A DNA stretch of 64,000 nucleotides from Ascaris suum (taxonomy: Eukaryota; Nematoda; Chromadorea; Rhabditida; Ascarididae): positions 7,286,336-7,350,335 of the forward strand of contig CM024174.1 in the NCBI GenBank assembly GCA_013433145.1. The letters run 5' to 3'. Below the pieces are notes generated by a model. That model saw nothing but the letters and a program-made list of their open reading frames with translations, was not told where the DNA came from and did no database searches. Each line of letters opens with the position of its first letter. Positions within the stretch are counted from its first letter, which is position 1. The translations under genes were made by a program, and so were the position numbers. Positions 43,914 to 54,580 of the stretch are shown here, piece by piece.

Positions 43914-44483
43914 TTTTTGTGTATCGACCGAAAAGAAAGATTTCCGAGCGTTATTGTTATCGTTTCTCTCTCCATCCTCTTTGCATACTCTTTCAAGCAT
44001 AGTTCGAGAAATTGTCACGAGAGAAAATCCTTCCGCAAACTAGAACCATGCCACTTGTCTCAGCGCCGCTTGAAGGTGCTTTACGGCGCACAGCAGGACG
44101 CTCGTTCTAATGTCCTGTTTAATTCGCTAAAAGTGAGCTAGTCCTATCTCATCCAGAATTTTAAAGAACAAGTAGTTTTTATAAGTGGCAATTCATATGG
44201 TAACGAATTGCCTTGTTTATTTATTCCATATCTTTCTTTTCTCCTCTCACTTTTTGGATATGTGTTCGATTCGGGTTACTTAGTAGTATTTTGCTGCTTA
44301 CGTTATAAGGTGTTGCAATTTTTGGGCGGTACGGCGATGCCGCAGTCGAATCAGTGCAGCTGCAAATATAATATTAGTAAGTTATACGTTATAAAGAATT
44401 ACGAAGAAAATCAACAGCACTATAAGAGAGCTATGTTCAGTCAGTCCCAGCAGGCAGCTACCATTTGGCTTGGAGAGGAATAA
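43914..44483 (+). CDS. 190-codon frame interrupted by one TAG inside a 24 nt GT-AG segment
   Basis: After GACTTAATTGTAG the frame reads FLCIDRKERFPSVIVIVSLS with a hydrophobic helix, then RNCHERKSFRKLEPCHLSQR to NSLK. The next 24 nt (44133-44156) start GTGAGC, hold an in-frame TAG (44139-44141) and end CTATCTCATCCAG. The same frame resumes NFKEQVVFISGNSYGNELPC, two hydrophobic segments (LFIPYLSFLLSLFGYVF and YLVVFCC), then GGTAMPQSNQCSCKYNISKL and a polar tail to TAA. A multi-pass membrane protein is suggested. Either a relic with one stop, or an extremely short intron. No named family. Confidence 0.4.
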
Positions 44484-44489
44484 TTTTTT

Positions 44490-45160
44490 CCTAGTTTATT
44501 TCACAGAGATTTTTTTCAAAGGAGGCTAAGTGAAGTGAATTTATCATGAAGCGTTGGCGTCTGATGATGATGAGGTGAGGGTGGGAATAAAAGGAGGGAT
44601 AACAGTTTATTTTCAATCTGCCTTGCTTGCTTTGGTAAGCATACTTACGCTAAATACCGTTTTTCCGATTTTGTGAGAGTTCCGATATCAATAGCGACAT
44701 TTTCCTTTTCAAAATCAGGAAAATTTAGCGGAAGTTAAATGCACCGCTACATATATACGCTGTTTTCAGGGTCTAATAGCAGTTTTTTATGCAGTCAACT
44801 GCGCTTCTTCCTACTGGTGTATTCCATATATCATGATAGCTGATAGGAAAAGAAGTGGGACAGTCGAATAGGACCAAATGAACGAATGATTCGGCTAGAT
44901 TAGCCGATTAAATCATAGAGCGCTAAGAGGATGGTGGTCAAAAAAACGGAACAATGCAATAACTGATAGATGTGTAGCAATATCAGCTTTAAATAGGGTT
45001 CATTTCATAAGCTTTTCGCCCTTTGCCTTATATTACCTTGTTGAAGAGCATTTAGAGATTACATCTCCTGAACCCAACATGAGCTTTTAATCACATGTTG
45101 ACTATGATTCGCAATAACAGGTATTTCTATGTATTGATTTTGCCACTATTCCATATGACA
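44490..45160. other. No gene seen
   Basis: AT-rich; short frames only. A purine-rich run lies near 44560-44610. Confidence 0.5.
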
Positions 45161-45164
45161 GCAA

Positions 45165-45514
45165 ATGCTGCTATTTTGCTTTTGTTTAGCTATAAACCTC
45201 AGCGAGCAATTTGCGTATTGCATTAGCATTTATCTGTTTAGTAATTCACTTATTTGCACTATCATTGAGCTCGATTATAAATATCCCTGCGTAGGTGTGC
45301 AATCGGCATGTATAAAGTTCATTTGCATATTTGGTCAGCTGCATTACCGCAACAAATGACTATTGAATGTGGTACGCACTTTGAAGTCTGTTCAACAGTA
45401 CGTTGCTTTGACGGTCCTCACAGCTGCTATATGACAATGAGCATTGTAGAAGCGAAGCTTACCTCTTGCATTCGATCCAAGACCAGTTCACATTCCAATC
45501 TATTAATGTGTTAA
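45165..45514 (+). CDS. Two-exon secreted cysteine-rich candidate, 101 residues
   Basis: An ATG at 45165 gives MLLFCFCLAINLSEQ, signal-like, then a second hydrophobic and cysteine-containing stretch to YKYPC. A GTGTGC donor follows 45294. A 44 bp intron ends in GCATATTTGGTCAG. Exon 45339-45514 in the matching phase adds ALPQQMTIECGTHFEVCSTV, RCFDGPHSCYMTMSIVEAKL and further cysteines to TAA. 130 + 176 = 306 bp, one frame. The cysteine spacing of exon 2 suggests a disulphide-bonded secreted domain; the family is not recognised. In another frame an ATG at 45308 reads through the intron into exon 2, an alternative model. Confidence 0.42.
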
Positions 45515-45963
45515 TCGGCTATGCACATTATTTCAAGTGATATGCCCTCAGAAGCCAACTTGATTAAGCCTACTATAAGGATCTGTTAGGAAAGAAATGA
45601 AAATGAAATAGACCTGGTGCATCAGGAAATGTGCAATTGAATTTAATGCACTTAGCTTCACATATACGTTCATTTATTTAGTACTTCACAATAAAATTCC
45701 TCATAACCACAAAAGCTGTTAATAGGAGGTAGTTTCGAAACTCACGGGTGGCGGACAGTTATTCGTACCGTTGTTCACCAAAAAACTGGATGTGGAGGAC
45801 AGTCTGTCTGCCCTTCGATCCCATTTCATGTCTACATTTCGTGTTCGTATATTTCGAGGTAGAACATTCAATACGTCACTCCGAACAAGATTAGCACTGT
45901 GGGTGTCTCCGTGAATCCTCGTCTATCTTTAAATTACATCATGAATTCTCGCTCTGACATTTT

Positions 45964-46463
45964 ATGACATTTAGAAAACTCCACTTTATTGAATCTCATA
46001 GACATGAAACACAAATGTATTACACAATACATACTGACCCCAGAATTCAAGGGAATTGTAAGGATCGACAGCTCGACTTTACGACTCATCTGGCCTTTCG
46101 TTTTGCCGCAGTGGCAATAAAGCGGATCTTATGGGGTGCGGGTTTTCTCACGGAATCACTTATGGTTTCAGACAATACCTTAGGACGGTTTTTTCACATG
46201 AGATCAGAGAACCTTCCGTCTTTGTAGCATCGCCAGAAGTTTCGAAATCTCAATACTTTTATTGTACTGAAGCAACAGCGGTCGAATTCGGCGTCAGGCG
46301 ACTGCTTGGCGGATCAAAAAGTTGGTTGATATGGGAGATTAAGCTTTGTGCAAGCGAAACAGCGTGTTTCGCGTGTTTTCATCACCGTGTTCGCACGTTT
46401 AGCACCGTCGAAGCTGATCGGACTGACAGAATTTTGACTCGGCAAGATTTCATCACCTTATAA
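45964..46463 (+). CDS. Two overlapping plus frames, unknown
   Basis: An ATG at 45964 opens 87 residues (MTFRKLHFIESHRHETQMYY, DFTTHLAFRFAAVAIKRILW) to TAG at 46227. Overlapping it, a frame open from about 46058 with ATG at 46131 gives 110 residues to TAA at 46463: GITYGFRQYLRTVFSHEIRE, EATAVEFGVRRLLGGSKSWL and CASETACFACFHHRVR. The second is longer and has the better composition late on. A frameshift or an intron between them is possible. No family. Confidence 0.36.
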
Positions 46464-46782
46464 TTGTACAATCAGAAAATATTTTGAATAACCCTTTATC
46501 TCTTTTTATTGAATTTTCTACATGAATGTTTGCTTCCATGCAAATATTTGGAGAAATAAATTACCCGCATCTCAAGTTTCATTCATTGTATCCGAAACAC
46601 TTCCATCAGTATACGAAAAAGTGATACTTCTCCCTCCCTCCCTCCTTTTTTTTTTGAAATTTTGTATCGTGCGTTGTGGATTTCGAAAGCAATGAACGAC
46701 CGCGCCTATAAGGAAGACCATCTTGAAAAACTGAGAGGCTCCAGACTATCTAGGCTTTATTCTAGGTAGCAGAGTAATAAAA

Positions 46783-47415
46783 ATGATAAAGAGGATAGCG
46801 TCCATTATTGCACAGCCGCGAAAGCATGACTCATATCACCTGTTTTTCATTTTTGCATTTGCGCGGCTGCACCGGAATTCATTATCAGGATCTATGATTC
46901 CAAACAACGAATCAAAAACCGAACAGCTATTTGGATCATTTATTCAACGAAATGCATATGTGAGCGAAATTCAATCCGGAACGTCTTTCGTATGCTGTTG
47001 ATAACTTTAAAACTCGTTGCATTTTTCCTTTATGAAGTTTTATTCGGTAAATTTTCATGCCAAGCATAAAGTGATCAACAAATTAGTCATCTTCGCTGAG
47101 CAAATTGGAACTTCATATTTTAACGGCTCTTATTTTATATGTCCTTACTTAATCTCATTCAGCCGCACAGTGCCTATTATTAATTTCAAAATTCCCTTTA
47201 ACTTGAATATGTGTACTCTAATTTGTGTAACTAAACCATGCGAAATCAACGAAACGATAGGTAGCACTCGAAGCGGTTCGACGACCTCATTAATCTCAGT
47301 CGACGAAAGCATAGAAAGCGGAACTGCTTATTGCGTTACAATTGCGAAAGTCACAATTTTTTCACATCTTGAGAGAAGCTTGTGCATCAATCGTCGAATT
47401 TTTCATACCTTGTGA
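46783..47415 (+). CDS. Two successive small frames
   Basis: An ATG at 46783 opens 72 residues (MIKRIASIIAQPRKHDSYHL, SMIPNNESKTEQLFGSFIQR) to TGA at 47001. An ATG at 47032 opens 127 residues to TGA at 47415 (MKFYSVNFHAKHKVINKLVI, NETIGSTRSGSTTSLISVDE), rich in beta-type residues with several cysteines. No splice evidence. Functions unknown. A CAGCCGCG/CGCGGCTG hairpin lies inside the first. Confidence 0.32.
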
Positions 47416-47751
47416 AAAGGTCGTGAAGGCGGCGTTCGTAGCGAAGAACATTGTCAGCACTGGAATCAGCAAAGCGAATCTTTCATCACCGACACTGCAA
47501 ACTTGATGTGTTAGAAACTCACATTATGAGGGAAAAATTTTTGATTTTCCTATAAGCACTAGTCTGTGGTTCTCCGCCCTCTGATGTTTTTTTTCCCATA
47601 AGTTCCCTTTGGTGGAGGATATTGCTGTCACATGTGCATTTGAGAAAAAAAACACGGAGAGCAGTTTGTTTAACTTCAGTTCCAAGCTTTTATGCTTCTT
47701 AGAAATTTTTTTTTGGTGCATTTGCAGGTCCCGCTGATTTACTGAGATAAA

Positions 47752-48165
47752 ATGGCAATGTTTTTATATGCAAGCATTTCTCCCATTTTTTTCCCGGAAG
47801 GCTGGGCGATTTCAGATAAGATATCAATCGTTCTCTCAGGCAGTTCCTGTCGTGAATTTCATACTCCCGTCGAGAATAATGCCTCAATTGCAGCAAAATC
47901 GCTGATAACTGTGCTCCCTTTAGACTTCTCTTCTATCAGCACACATCAGAACGTGGTGCATGCGTCTTCAGATCGATATAATCATCTGACCGCTCACCTC
48001 ACCAAATTTGTCCAAACTGAAGGAGTAATCGTCATCAGTCATTATTCTGTATTAATACGGGATAATATTGGAAGTCATGAGAGGACACTGGGAATGACAA
48101 TGTTGGGAATTCCGTTCAAGGGACAGTTTAGGAAAGAAGAGGGGACATGCATTCGACAATATTGA
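47752..48165 (+). CDS. Candidate gene, 137 residues
   Basis: A true ATG opens MAMFLYASISPIFFPEGWAI. The middle carries NASIAAKSLITVLPLDFSSI and the end SHERTLGMTMLGIPFKGQFR to TGA. No clear signal peptide and no named domain. It is the longest ATG-initiated single frame between 44.5 and 50 kb. Confidence 0.35.
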   Translation: MAMFLYASISPIFFPEGWAISDKISIVLSGSSCREFHTPVENNASIAAKSLITVLPLDFSSISTHQNVVHASSDRYNHLTAHLTKFVQTEGVIVISHYSVLIRDNIGSHERTLGMTMLGIPFKGQFRKEEGTCIRQY

Positions 48166-48404
48166 CGTTGGCACGAATTCAGCGCGCATCGCGTTGAAAA
48201 CAGTTGCTGGGATCAAACATAGCGAAACTGAAATGAATTAAAAGGATTGGTGAGAAGGAAGAGGTTTCGTGGAAGCAACTTGTGTGAGCCGCTGAAGACT
48301 GCAGTAGGAGGAAAGTGCTCATGAAAATATGAAGACACTTCAAGCCTTGATCCACAGAAGCAACAAGATCAGACTGATGTCCACAGTGATTTCGTAGGAA
48401 ACTT

Positions 48405-48683
48405 TCATTCGACAGAAACTGTGGCTGTTTCTAAGACAAACTCATCAAATTTAACTGTGCCAGAAATTAGTATTCCATCACTCATCGGTGAAGTGCGGGC
48501 TCCAAGCGTTTCAATAGCATACGAAACCTGTTGAACCGCTTTGCATGATATGACAAGTAGAGGATTGGAAGGTGCCTTAAAGGCCCAGCCACGCCATAAA
48601 GGCTCCTGGAGGGCTTCCAGTCGAACGATTCGTGGTTCTAAGGCTGCTTTTTCATGATTATTTTGTGCTTTCGCATTTGTCAT
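48405..48683 (-). CDS. Candidate small gene, 92 residues
   Basis: An ATG at 48683 opens MTNAKAQNNHEKAALEPRIV, then RLEALQEPLWRGWAFKAPSN, a hydrophobic strand (PLLVISCKAVQQVSYAIETL) and an acidic end to TGA. Codon composition is among the best in the window (GAA, GCA and GTT-type codons). Single frame, no introns needed, but it could be one exon. Not recognised. Confidence 0.42.
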   Translation of the reverse strand: MTNAKAQNNHEKAALEPRIVRLEALQEPLWRGWAFKAPSNPLLVISCKAVQQVSYAIETLGARTSPMSDGILISGTVKFDEFVLETATVSVE

Positions 48684-48699
48684 GGCCACTCCAAATCAT

Positions 48700-49740
48700 G
48701 TAACACAGTGTTCAGCATTAGCTTCTGCTCATTTTCTGTTCCCATATGTGCAGCGATAGAGTGCAGTATCAATGTTTAAGGTTTTTGCCAGTCACTACTA
48801 ACAGGCACCAGTCGATCTCTGAACAAATCGCATAAGGTTGTCTGTGATCACGGGAACAGTTTCACTAGATAAATAATCATTTCATGAGTAGCATATGTGC
48901 AGCAGTCGATAGATCTGACACATTGCACACTCTGGACCGCTTCGGATGTTGCAACGAACAGAGCTGATCTAAAATTTATGCACAACTTTCGGTTCTCATT
49001 TAGATAAGAGTTGCATTATTTCTCAGTTATAAATGTGATCGAATTCGTGCATCATGGTGTCGAATATTGCAAATTTTTGATCAAACTGTTAAGAGAACCA
49101 ATGAAATCTCTTTTCTTTTCATTCTAATCACATTTTATTGCGACTATGAGTGCGAACGTGGAGAATAGCAAATACGTGTTAACAACCCTCGTGTCTGTAT
49201 ATGTTAACAGCTTAACGACCGAATAGCAAACATATTAGTAGCCTTTTTCCACTTGAAAAAACATCGAAGTGATGCTCCCTAAATGTTATTTGGCGCTATT
49301 TGAACTACTAACGTCGATGTTCCCACATATCGTATCACGACAATTTGAAATGGGTATGAAAAGCACAAATTAATGCTTTAATCGTCTAACAAGTTTCTGT
49401 ATAAGCAACGGCATCGTTCATCATGAGTTATACAGTATGGCACGAATTACTCGTCGCCTCACTTGCCCTGAACTACATTTGTCTTCACATATCCGCCGCC
49501 ATAAGGTCCACGACCCACAGTTCGCTAAGCCGCTCCTCCAGGACCATATACCGTTGTTTCTTTTATGGTACCCGACTTGTCTCTTCGATCGAATGAATGC
49601 ACCAGAAAGCCTAAAAGCAAGGTGCTTGAAGCTTTAAATGAAAGGGATCAAGTTGGAAGAAAGATAAATAGCTGGAGGAAAAAAAAACAGTGCAAATAAC
49701 AGAGTGGGTCACTCGTTCAACTCGGACATCCATCTTATTT
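48700..49740. other. No well-supported gene
   Basis: AT-rich with a short ATG frame at 49437-49637. Its reverse strand is glycine-rich in one frame (GRGPYGGGYV) but stops after 15 codons. Nothing else was seen. Confidence 0.4.
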
Positions 49741-49748
49741 AAAATTTT

Positions 49749-50120
49749 TCAGGTGGCAGGTGGCAAGCGTAAAGTGGTTCGAAAAGCTTGTGGGTTAATG
49801 AGAGACGGTAAGGAGCTATTCATCTTCCGTTTATCTCTGAACAACACAAAAGCGTTTCTAGGCACAATTTCGTTTACATCTACACAGCTAACCTCCATTT
49901 TTTGTCTGTGAATGGCAAATGAGGAATGGCTAAAAGTTTGGTGAGAGCGAATCACGGCACGACCTAACCACGGCGATATGTGGCTGACGTCACACTTTAA
50001 GCCAGGATGAGCATCAAAATAAGATGATAATCGTTGTTTGAGGACGAGCGAAAACTTTTTCAACAAAGGGGCACGAATCTGCGACCTCTCGCTTATAGGC
50101 GCCGTAGTCAAGTAGATCAC
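49749..50120 (-). CDS. Candidate coding frame, 123 codons; competing plus exon
   Basis: Minus: APISERSQIRAPLLKKFSLV, YFDAHPGLKCDVSHISPWLG and MEVSCVDVNEIVPRNAFVLF to TGA, no ATG at the start. Plus: a short exon 49753-49808 lies between a perfect AATTTTTCAG and a GTAAGG donor and reads VAGGKRKVVRKACGLMRD. The two conflict over about 56 bp. Confidence 0.3.
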   Translation of the reverse strand: MIYLTTAPISERSQIRAPLLKKFSLVLKQRLSSYFDAHPGLKCDVSHISPWLGRAVIRSHQTFSHSSFAIHRQKMEVSCVDVNEIVPRNAFVLFRDKRKMNSSLPSLINPQAFRTTLRLPPAT

Positions 50121-50160
50121 GGCATACTTGCTGTAGGTGTATTTTTGTAAAAAGCATTCT

Positions 50161-50574
50161 ATGCTGCTAATATCAATGCTGTTCCGGTTATTGGCGCTAT
50201 ACCCTTATTTACGCGTGGGTAACGTCCCTGAGATTTCCATGACATGCATAAACAAATCGCCTTTGAAGGAGCACTTAAATTCAGGCCAACTGGAGTGCGA
50301 ATTCACGCATCAATCGCACTTTAAATTGTCTCAGTGGGGTGCATTTGAGCTGAGGTGGTCTGGAAGATTTACTTCGGCACAAGCGAGCAGATGCGGGGAA
50401 GGGCGGTGGAGACACTTGAGCAACACAACCTCAAGTTCGAATGATGGCTTTGAATCACACTATTCGTATACACTCGTAGCATTGAAATGCACGAGTTTGC
50501 CGCGACTTGACAAATTGCAGGGCTATTATCTGCGTCACACAACGCTTCACTATTGTGTGCCATGCAGCAAATAA
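50161..50574 (+). CDS. Candidate secreted cysteine-containing protein, 137 residues
   Basis: An ATG at 50161 opens MLLISMLFRLLALYPYLRVG, a good signal peptide. The mature part holds cysteines in MTCINKS, LECEF, SRCGEG, LKCTS and near the end HYCVPC, with serine-rich linkers (SNTTSSSNDGFESHY), to TAA at 50574. A single ATG-initiated frame of this length with a signal peptide and spread cysteines is a plausible secreted nematode protein. No named family. The opposite strand is also partly open. Confidence 0.4.
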   Translation: MLLISMLFRLLALYPYLRVGNVPEISMTCINKSPLKEHLNSGQLECEFTHQSHFKLSQWGAFELRWSGRFTSAQASRCGEGRWRHLSNTTSSSNDGFESHYSYTLVALKCTSLPRLDKLQGYYLRHTTLHYCVPCSK

Positions 50575-50879
50575 ACGGCATGCACTGTTGATCATTTAGG
50601 ACCTCTATAGTGCGTTATCACGTTAAACGCCATAATTTCTCTCTCATATACGGTTCGTAAAGGAAAACTTAATGATGCAAGCTCAACCATTTATCGAAAA
50701 GATCGAAAGGTTATAATCAGCTGGCTAGCAAAATTGTTGCGCTCTTTCAAATGCCTTCAGTAGACATTTGTGGAGAAGTCTTGAGCATCCTCACCGCCAC
50801 TGCGGCTAATCGACAGCAGTCCTCACTGCTTTCGTCGCGCTAGTTACCTTCAAAAAATCACAAAATTCTAGGGGACCCA

Positions 50880-51074
50880 ATGAAAAAGTACTTTCAATAT
50901 ACTATCGGCCATGATCGCTTCTCATTGATTTCTATTGACGATGTATTTCTTGAAAACACTCGGATATTGATATCTTCTAGAAACGCTTCGCCGATAAGAA
51001 AATCACTTCAAGATTCACCTTCAAAATTTTTATTTGCTTTTTCAACGGAAAGAAGGCTTATTCGCACGACCTAG
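50880..51074 (+). CDS. Candidate small gene, 64 residues
   Basis: An ATG begins MKKYFQYTIGHDRFSLISID, then DVFLENTRILISSRNASPIR and a basic end to TAG. No splice signals. Unknown. Confidence 0.28.
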   Translation: MKKYFQYTIGHDRFSLISIDDVFLENTRILISSRNASPIRKSLQDSPSKFLFAFSTERRLIRTT

Positions 51075-51280
51075 CATCATCTAATCGTATGGAACACATT
51101 CATATCAATTAAAGAAACTTTACACGTGAAACTTACTCAGCATTCACCGTTGAGAATGCAAACAGTACACAGCAGAGCAAGACTAGAAGTGATGTAGAGC
51201 GCATATTGTGGAGAAACCGTGAATTGCCTTTGCAGTAATGGGAAATGCCGACTCGAACGGATTTTGTAAGAGGCGAATTG

Positions 51281-51592
51281 TCATAACGAGCGGTCATTTT
51301 TTAGTTTATTCGGCGAAAAGACACTCTTTAACTCACAGTTGCAGAAATTCATTCGACTATTTCTTCGATTTGTGCTAATCATTGTGGTGTTGGCGTGACA
51401 CTGAGAAACAAAGGAAGATAGCACAGAAATCAAGGAATGCTTATACGGGAACTTTCCTGAGAGATGATATACTTGGTGATAAATCGTTTCAACGGGTCCC
51501 GCGAAATGTTTGTTCAATTTGTGTTCTTCATTACGTTCTTTGCGGAAAGGAATACATGTCATCAGGAGTAGTTGATGAATAAATTGCGGCAA
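51281..51592 (-). CDS. Possible exon ending at GTGAGT donor
   Basis: Open for 104 codons. A GTGAGT donor after CTGCAACT at about 51340 would end it. The peptide includes NEEHKLNKHFAGPVETIYHQ. No acceptor was found and there is no ATG at the start. Weak. Confidence 0.2.
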   Translation of the reverse strand: MPQFIHQLLLMTCIPFRKERNEEHKLNKHFAGPVETIYHQVYHLSGKFPYKHSLISVLSSFVSQCHANTTMISTNRRNSRMNFCNCELKSVFSPNKLKNDRSL

Positions 51593-51599
51593 GGTACCC

Positions 51600-52650
51600 C
51601 TCGACGTTGTCGGAGATGCTTAGCGTTTGCGGATGATAAAGGTCACGGTGGAAACAGAATGAAGAAAGAAGTGAAGGAAGGCTGGATGAGCGAGTTAGGC
51701 TTGAGGGACATTTTGTTCCTGAAAAAGAGTTCGAAGGGAGAATGATCTCCTCCTGAAGGTATCGATGGTAAAGCAGGTGAAAAGGTGCTATCGGCAGCTT
51801 CTTAACAACATGAATTTAACACCATAGCCAATAATGCTTCAAGCCATAATGAAAAGTGCAACGGCTTTACTTTCTTGTCTGAGGTGCATAACTAAACGAA
51901 TCCTAGCAGGTGGTTCGCAAACGATGAAAATGAACAGCTATTAGGCATCTCCGAGCCGACTTTTTATTGATATTTCGAGTCATCGTTCTTTAAGCCTGAC
52001 ATCCTTTGTCAGCAAAGTACCAGAAATTTTTGCGAAATATGCGACTATTGCAAGGATGGGGGGGGGGAGGATAGCAGCTAGATGCAATGCAGTTCACTTC
52101 CGTTTAGGTAGCCACTTTCCTCAGAGCTTCTGTCGTCATCTTCCGGTTAGCATAACAGATTAACGAGAGTTACGAGACTGACGTACCTTAGGTTGATTAT
52201 GCGAATGCATTATCGTCATCGATCATACTGAGCTGCTTTTAAAAGTGGACGTGTAGTACGCAATGAGAACCACTTACATGGCTGAAGACCTGCTCCTGCT
52301 CACTGAAGAGAAGTCGAAATTTGCAAGAGTCTTTCTGAAATCGACGAAAGGGTCAAATCATGCCGAGAAAAAAAACTTGATAGCTTTTATTTGTATTGCC
52401 TCTAATGATGTCTCCAAATTTGTTCCGGCTCTTTATGGATAGCTTTTAATTTCTGAAATACTTTGTCATCATCTTACAAACAATCGCTATGAAAAATGCC
52501 TACTAATGAGTTACTTATTCTGGAAGACTGGTGTTGCATCATGGAACTAGGTTCACCTACTGAAAACTATCATGTGGCGCATAAATCATGCATAATTCTT
52601 CACACTGCCTATTCGCTACTGTTCTTCAGTCAAAGACGCTATTGATCACT
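51600..52650. other. No gene seen
   Basis: A G run lies at about 52058-52067. The remainder is unremarkable AT-rich DNA. Confidence 0.5.
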
Positions 52651-52657
52651 CAGGCAT

Positions 52658-53021
52658 ATGGAGCCCTGCAAATTGAACGTTCTGTCAACAATGGTCAGGA
52701 ATTTTCAAAAAGCGTCTAATATGGCCAGTGGCATCCTATATGAAATTCGTATCAGCTTTTTGGAGATTTCCAACAGATTTTCAGAGGATGGAATTGATGG
52801 ACACTGCGGTACACTACCCAATCGTCTTGAACAGCCCGAAATGCTCAGCATATGGAAAAGGTGCCTCTATGGTTCAAGAAATGAGCGTTCGGCAGGAAAT
52901 TTTCTGTTGTATTTTCTTTCCAGGTGCTATTGAAGTACGTACTAGAGGTATTTCCCTTGAATGGCTTCATCTACGCACTAAAAATGGCCTTTTTCGTGAT
53001 ACAACTTCCCATCAAACATGA
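52658..53021 (+). CDS. Coding-like segment with two competing frames
   Basis: An ATG at 52658 opens 91 residues (MEPCKLNVLSTMVRNFQKAS, NMASGILYEIRISFLEISNR) to TGA at 52933. A second frame (52728-53021) reads KFVSAFWRFPTDFQRMELMD and HYPIVLNSPKCSAYGKGASM. The shared segment probably codes in one of them. It abuts satellite array 2. Confidence 0.33.
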
Positions 53022-53800
53022 CGCCACATAATTATCCATTATTCCCTTCCCGTTGATCATGAAATGATTCTGAAATTGCATGAATAATGCACTTTAAATG
53101 GCCTTTATCGTGACACAACTTCCGCTCACATGGATCAAACAACACGGCAATTAATGATCAATTATTCCCTTCCCGCTGATCATGAAATAGTTCTGAAATT
53201 GCATGGATGATGCAGTAAAAGTGACCTTTATTGTCGCACTGCTTCCGCTCATGTGGATCAGTTTGACGGCAAATAATAATCGATTATTCCCTTCCAATTC
53301 GTCATGAAATAATTCTGGAATATTATGAATAATGCACATTAAATGGCTTTCATTGTCGCAGAACTATTGCTCGTCTGTACGAGTCTTGACAGCAAATAAT
53401 GATCAATTATTCCCTTCCAACTGATCATGAAACAATTCTGAAATTGCATGAATAATGCAATATAAATGGCTTGCATTATTGCACAGCTTCCGCTCATCTG
53501 GATCAAATTTGACAGAAAATAATCGTGAATTATTGACTTCCAATTGATAATGAAATAATTCTGAAATTGCATGGATAATGCACTAAAAATGAGCTTTATT
53601 GTCGCGCAACTTCCGTTCATCTGAATCAGTTTTGACACCTGATAGTGATAAACTTTTCCCTCCGAAATTATTCTGAAATTGCATGAACGATGCGCTAAAA
53701 GTGGCTTTTATTGTCGCAGAACCACCACTCCTCAGTATCAATTTTGACGGCAAATAATGTTCAATTGTTCCCCTTCTAATTCATGGTTGTAGTTCCGAAA
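53022..53800 (-). repeat. 123 bp satellite array 2, inverted (about 6 copies)
   Basis: Same monomer family as arrays 1 and 3 but in the opposite orientation: on the plus strand units read AATAATG.TCAATTATTCCCT, CATGAAATAATTCTGAAATTGCATGAATAATGCA and so on. Divergence is higher than in array 3. No shared tail is recognisable at its expected end. Confidence 0.92.
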
Positions 53801-53963
53801 GTGGCCCAACTTTATTGCTGGCCATATGTGCCGATTTCAGCACAGGCCTCTCTCAAGGAAGCAAAGCAAAACGGAAGCGTGTGAGCATATGGACCACTAC
53901 GACGCAGAGATAGGAGAAATAGGCCAAATTTGTCCATTCCAAATCACAAAAATAGCCTAGCAC

Positions 53964-54376
53964 ATGGCAAGTGTTCGAATATCACAGCATCGCAGAACGG
54001 TCAGTGCTATGCGATCTCGCAACAGGTTAGCAACCAGTGTTACACTGACTGAACTCAATAACAAAATTAACGCTACCTATCTCGAAGGGCGGAGTTCTCG
54101 AATTAAGTTTCATACTGCTGGCTGGACGAAGAAAGGTCTTAGAAATGTCGGTACGCAGCAACAATTTCCAGAAGTGTTGTAATGCTCCATGCATTTGAAA
54201 AAACTGCGGTATTCTATTGGCGCTGCCATCCGGCTAAAATAGAATTATTCAAAAACGTCGGCCACTTGTCGATCGCTAAACCATTGAGAAACTCAGGAAA
54301 AAACTGCTTCAAAGAAAACTTAAAATTTTGTCCCAACCGATCGAACTCCTTCAGTGGATTTCCCTCAGTATATTGA
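53964..54376 (+). CDS. Two small frames overlapping at TAATG
   Basis: An ATG at 53964 opens 72 residues (MASVRISQHRRTVSAMRSRN, TELNNKINATYLEGRSSRIK) ending TAA at 54182. The last A of that stop starts the next ATG, opening 64 residues (MLHAFEKTAVFYWRCHPAKI, KNCFKENLKFCPNRSNSF) to TGA at 54376. Both are basic with plausible composition. The stop-start overlap would fit reinitiation, or one gene with a one-base frameshift. Unknown function. Confidence 0.33.
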
Positions 54377-54489
54377 AAGTACACCTCCCAGGTTTTTATC
54401 TATTTTCTTGCTCCACAATGAAATTAGCCTCATGTGCACTCACTATCTCCGTGTTTATGACATTTGCAGAAAAAAGACAGTAGCGTGAC

Positions 54490-54580
54490 CTCCACGGCTT
54501 TTGCAGAAGCGACAGCACGACGGCTTTGTCGAAGCGAGAGCACGACGGTTTTATAGAAGGACAGCACGCTGATTTTTGTA
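54490..54580 (+). repeat. Short tandem repeat, about 25-28 bp unit, 3-4 copies
   Basis: CGGCTTTTGCAGAAGCGACA, CGGCTTTGTCGAAGCGAGAG and CGGTTTTATAGAAGGACAGC, each followed by CACG, stand in tandem. Confidence 0.65.

Noticed and set aside
49437..49637. Glycine-rich minus frame with GRGPYGGGYV as an antimicrobial-peptide-like exon
   Set aside because: Only about 15 codons are open beyond an in-frame TAG, and other frames are equally open.
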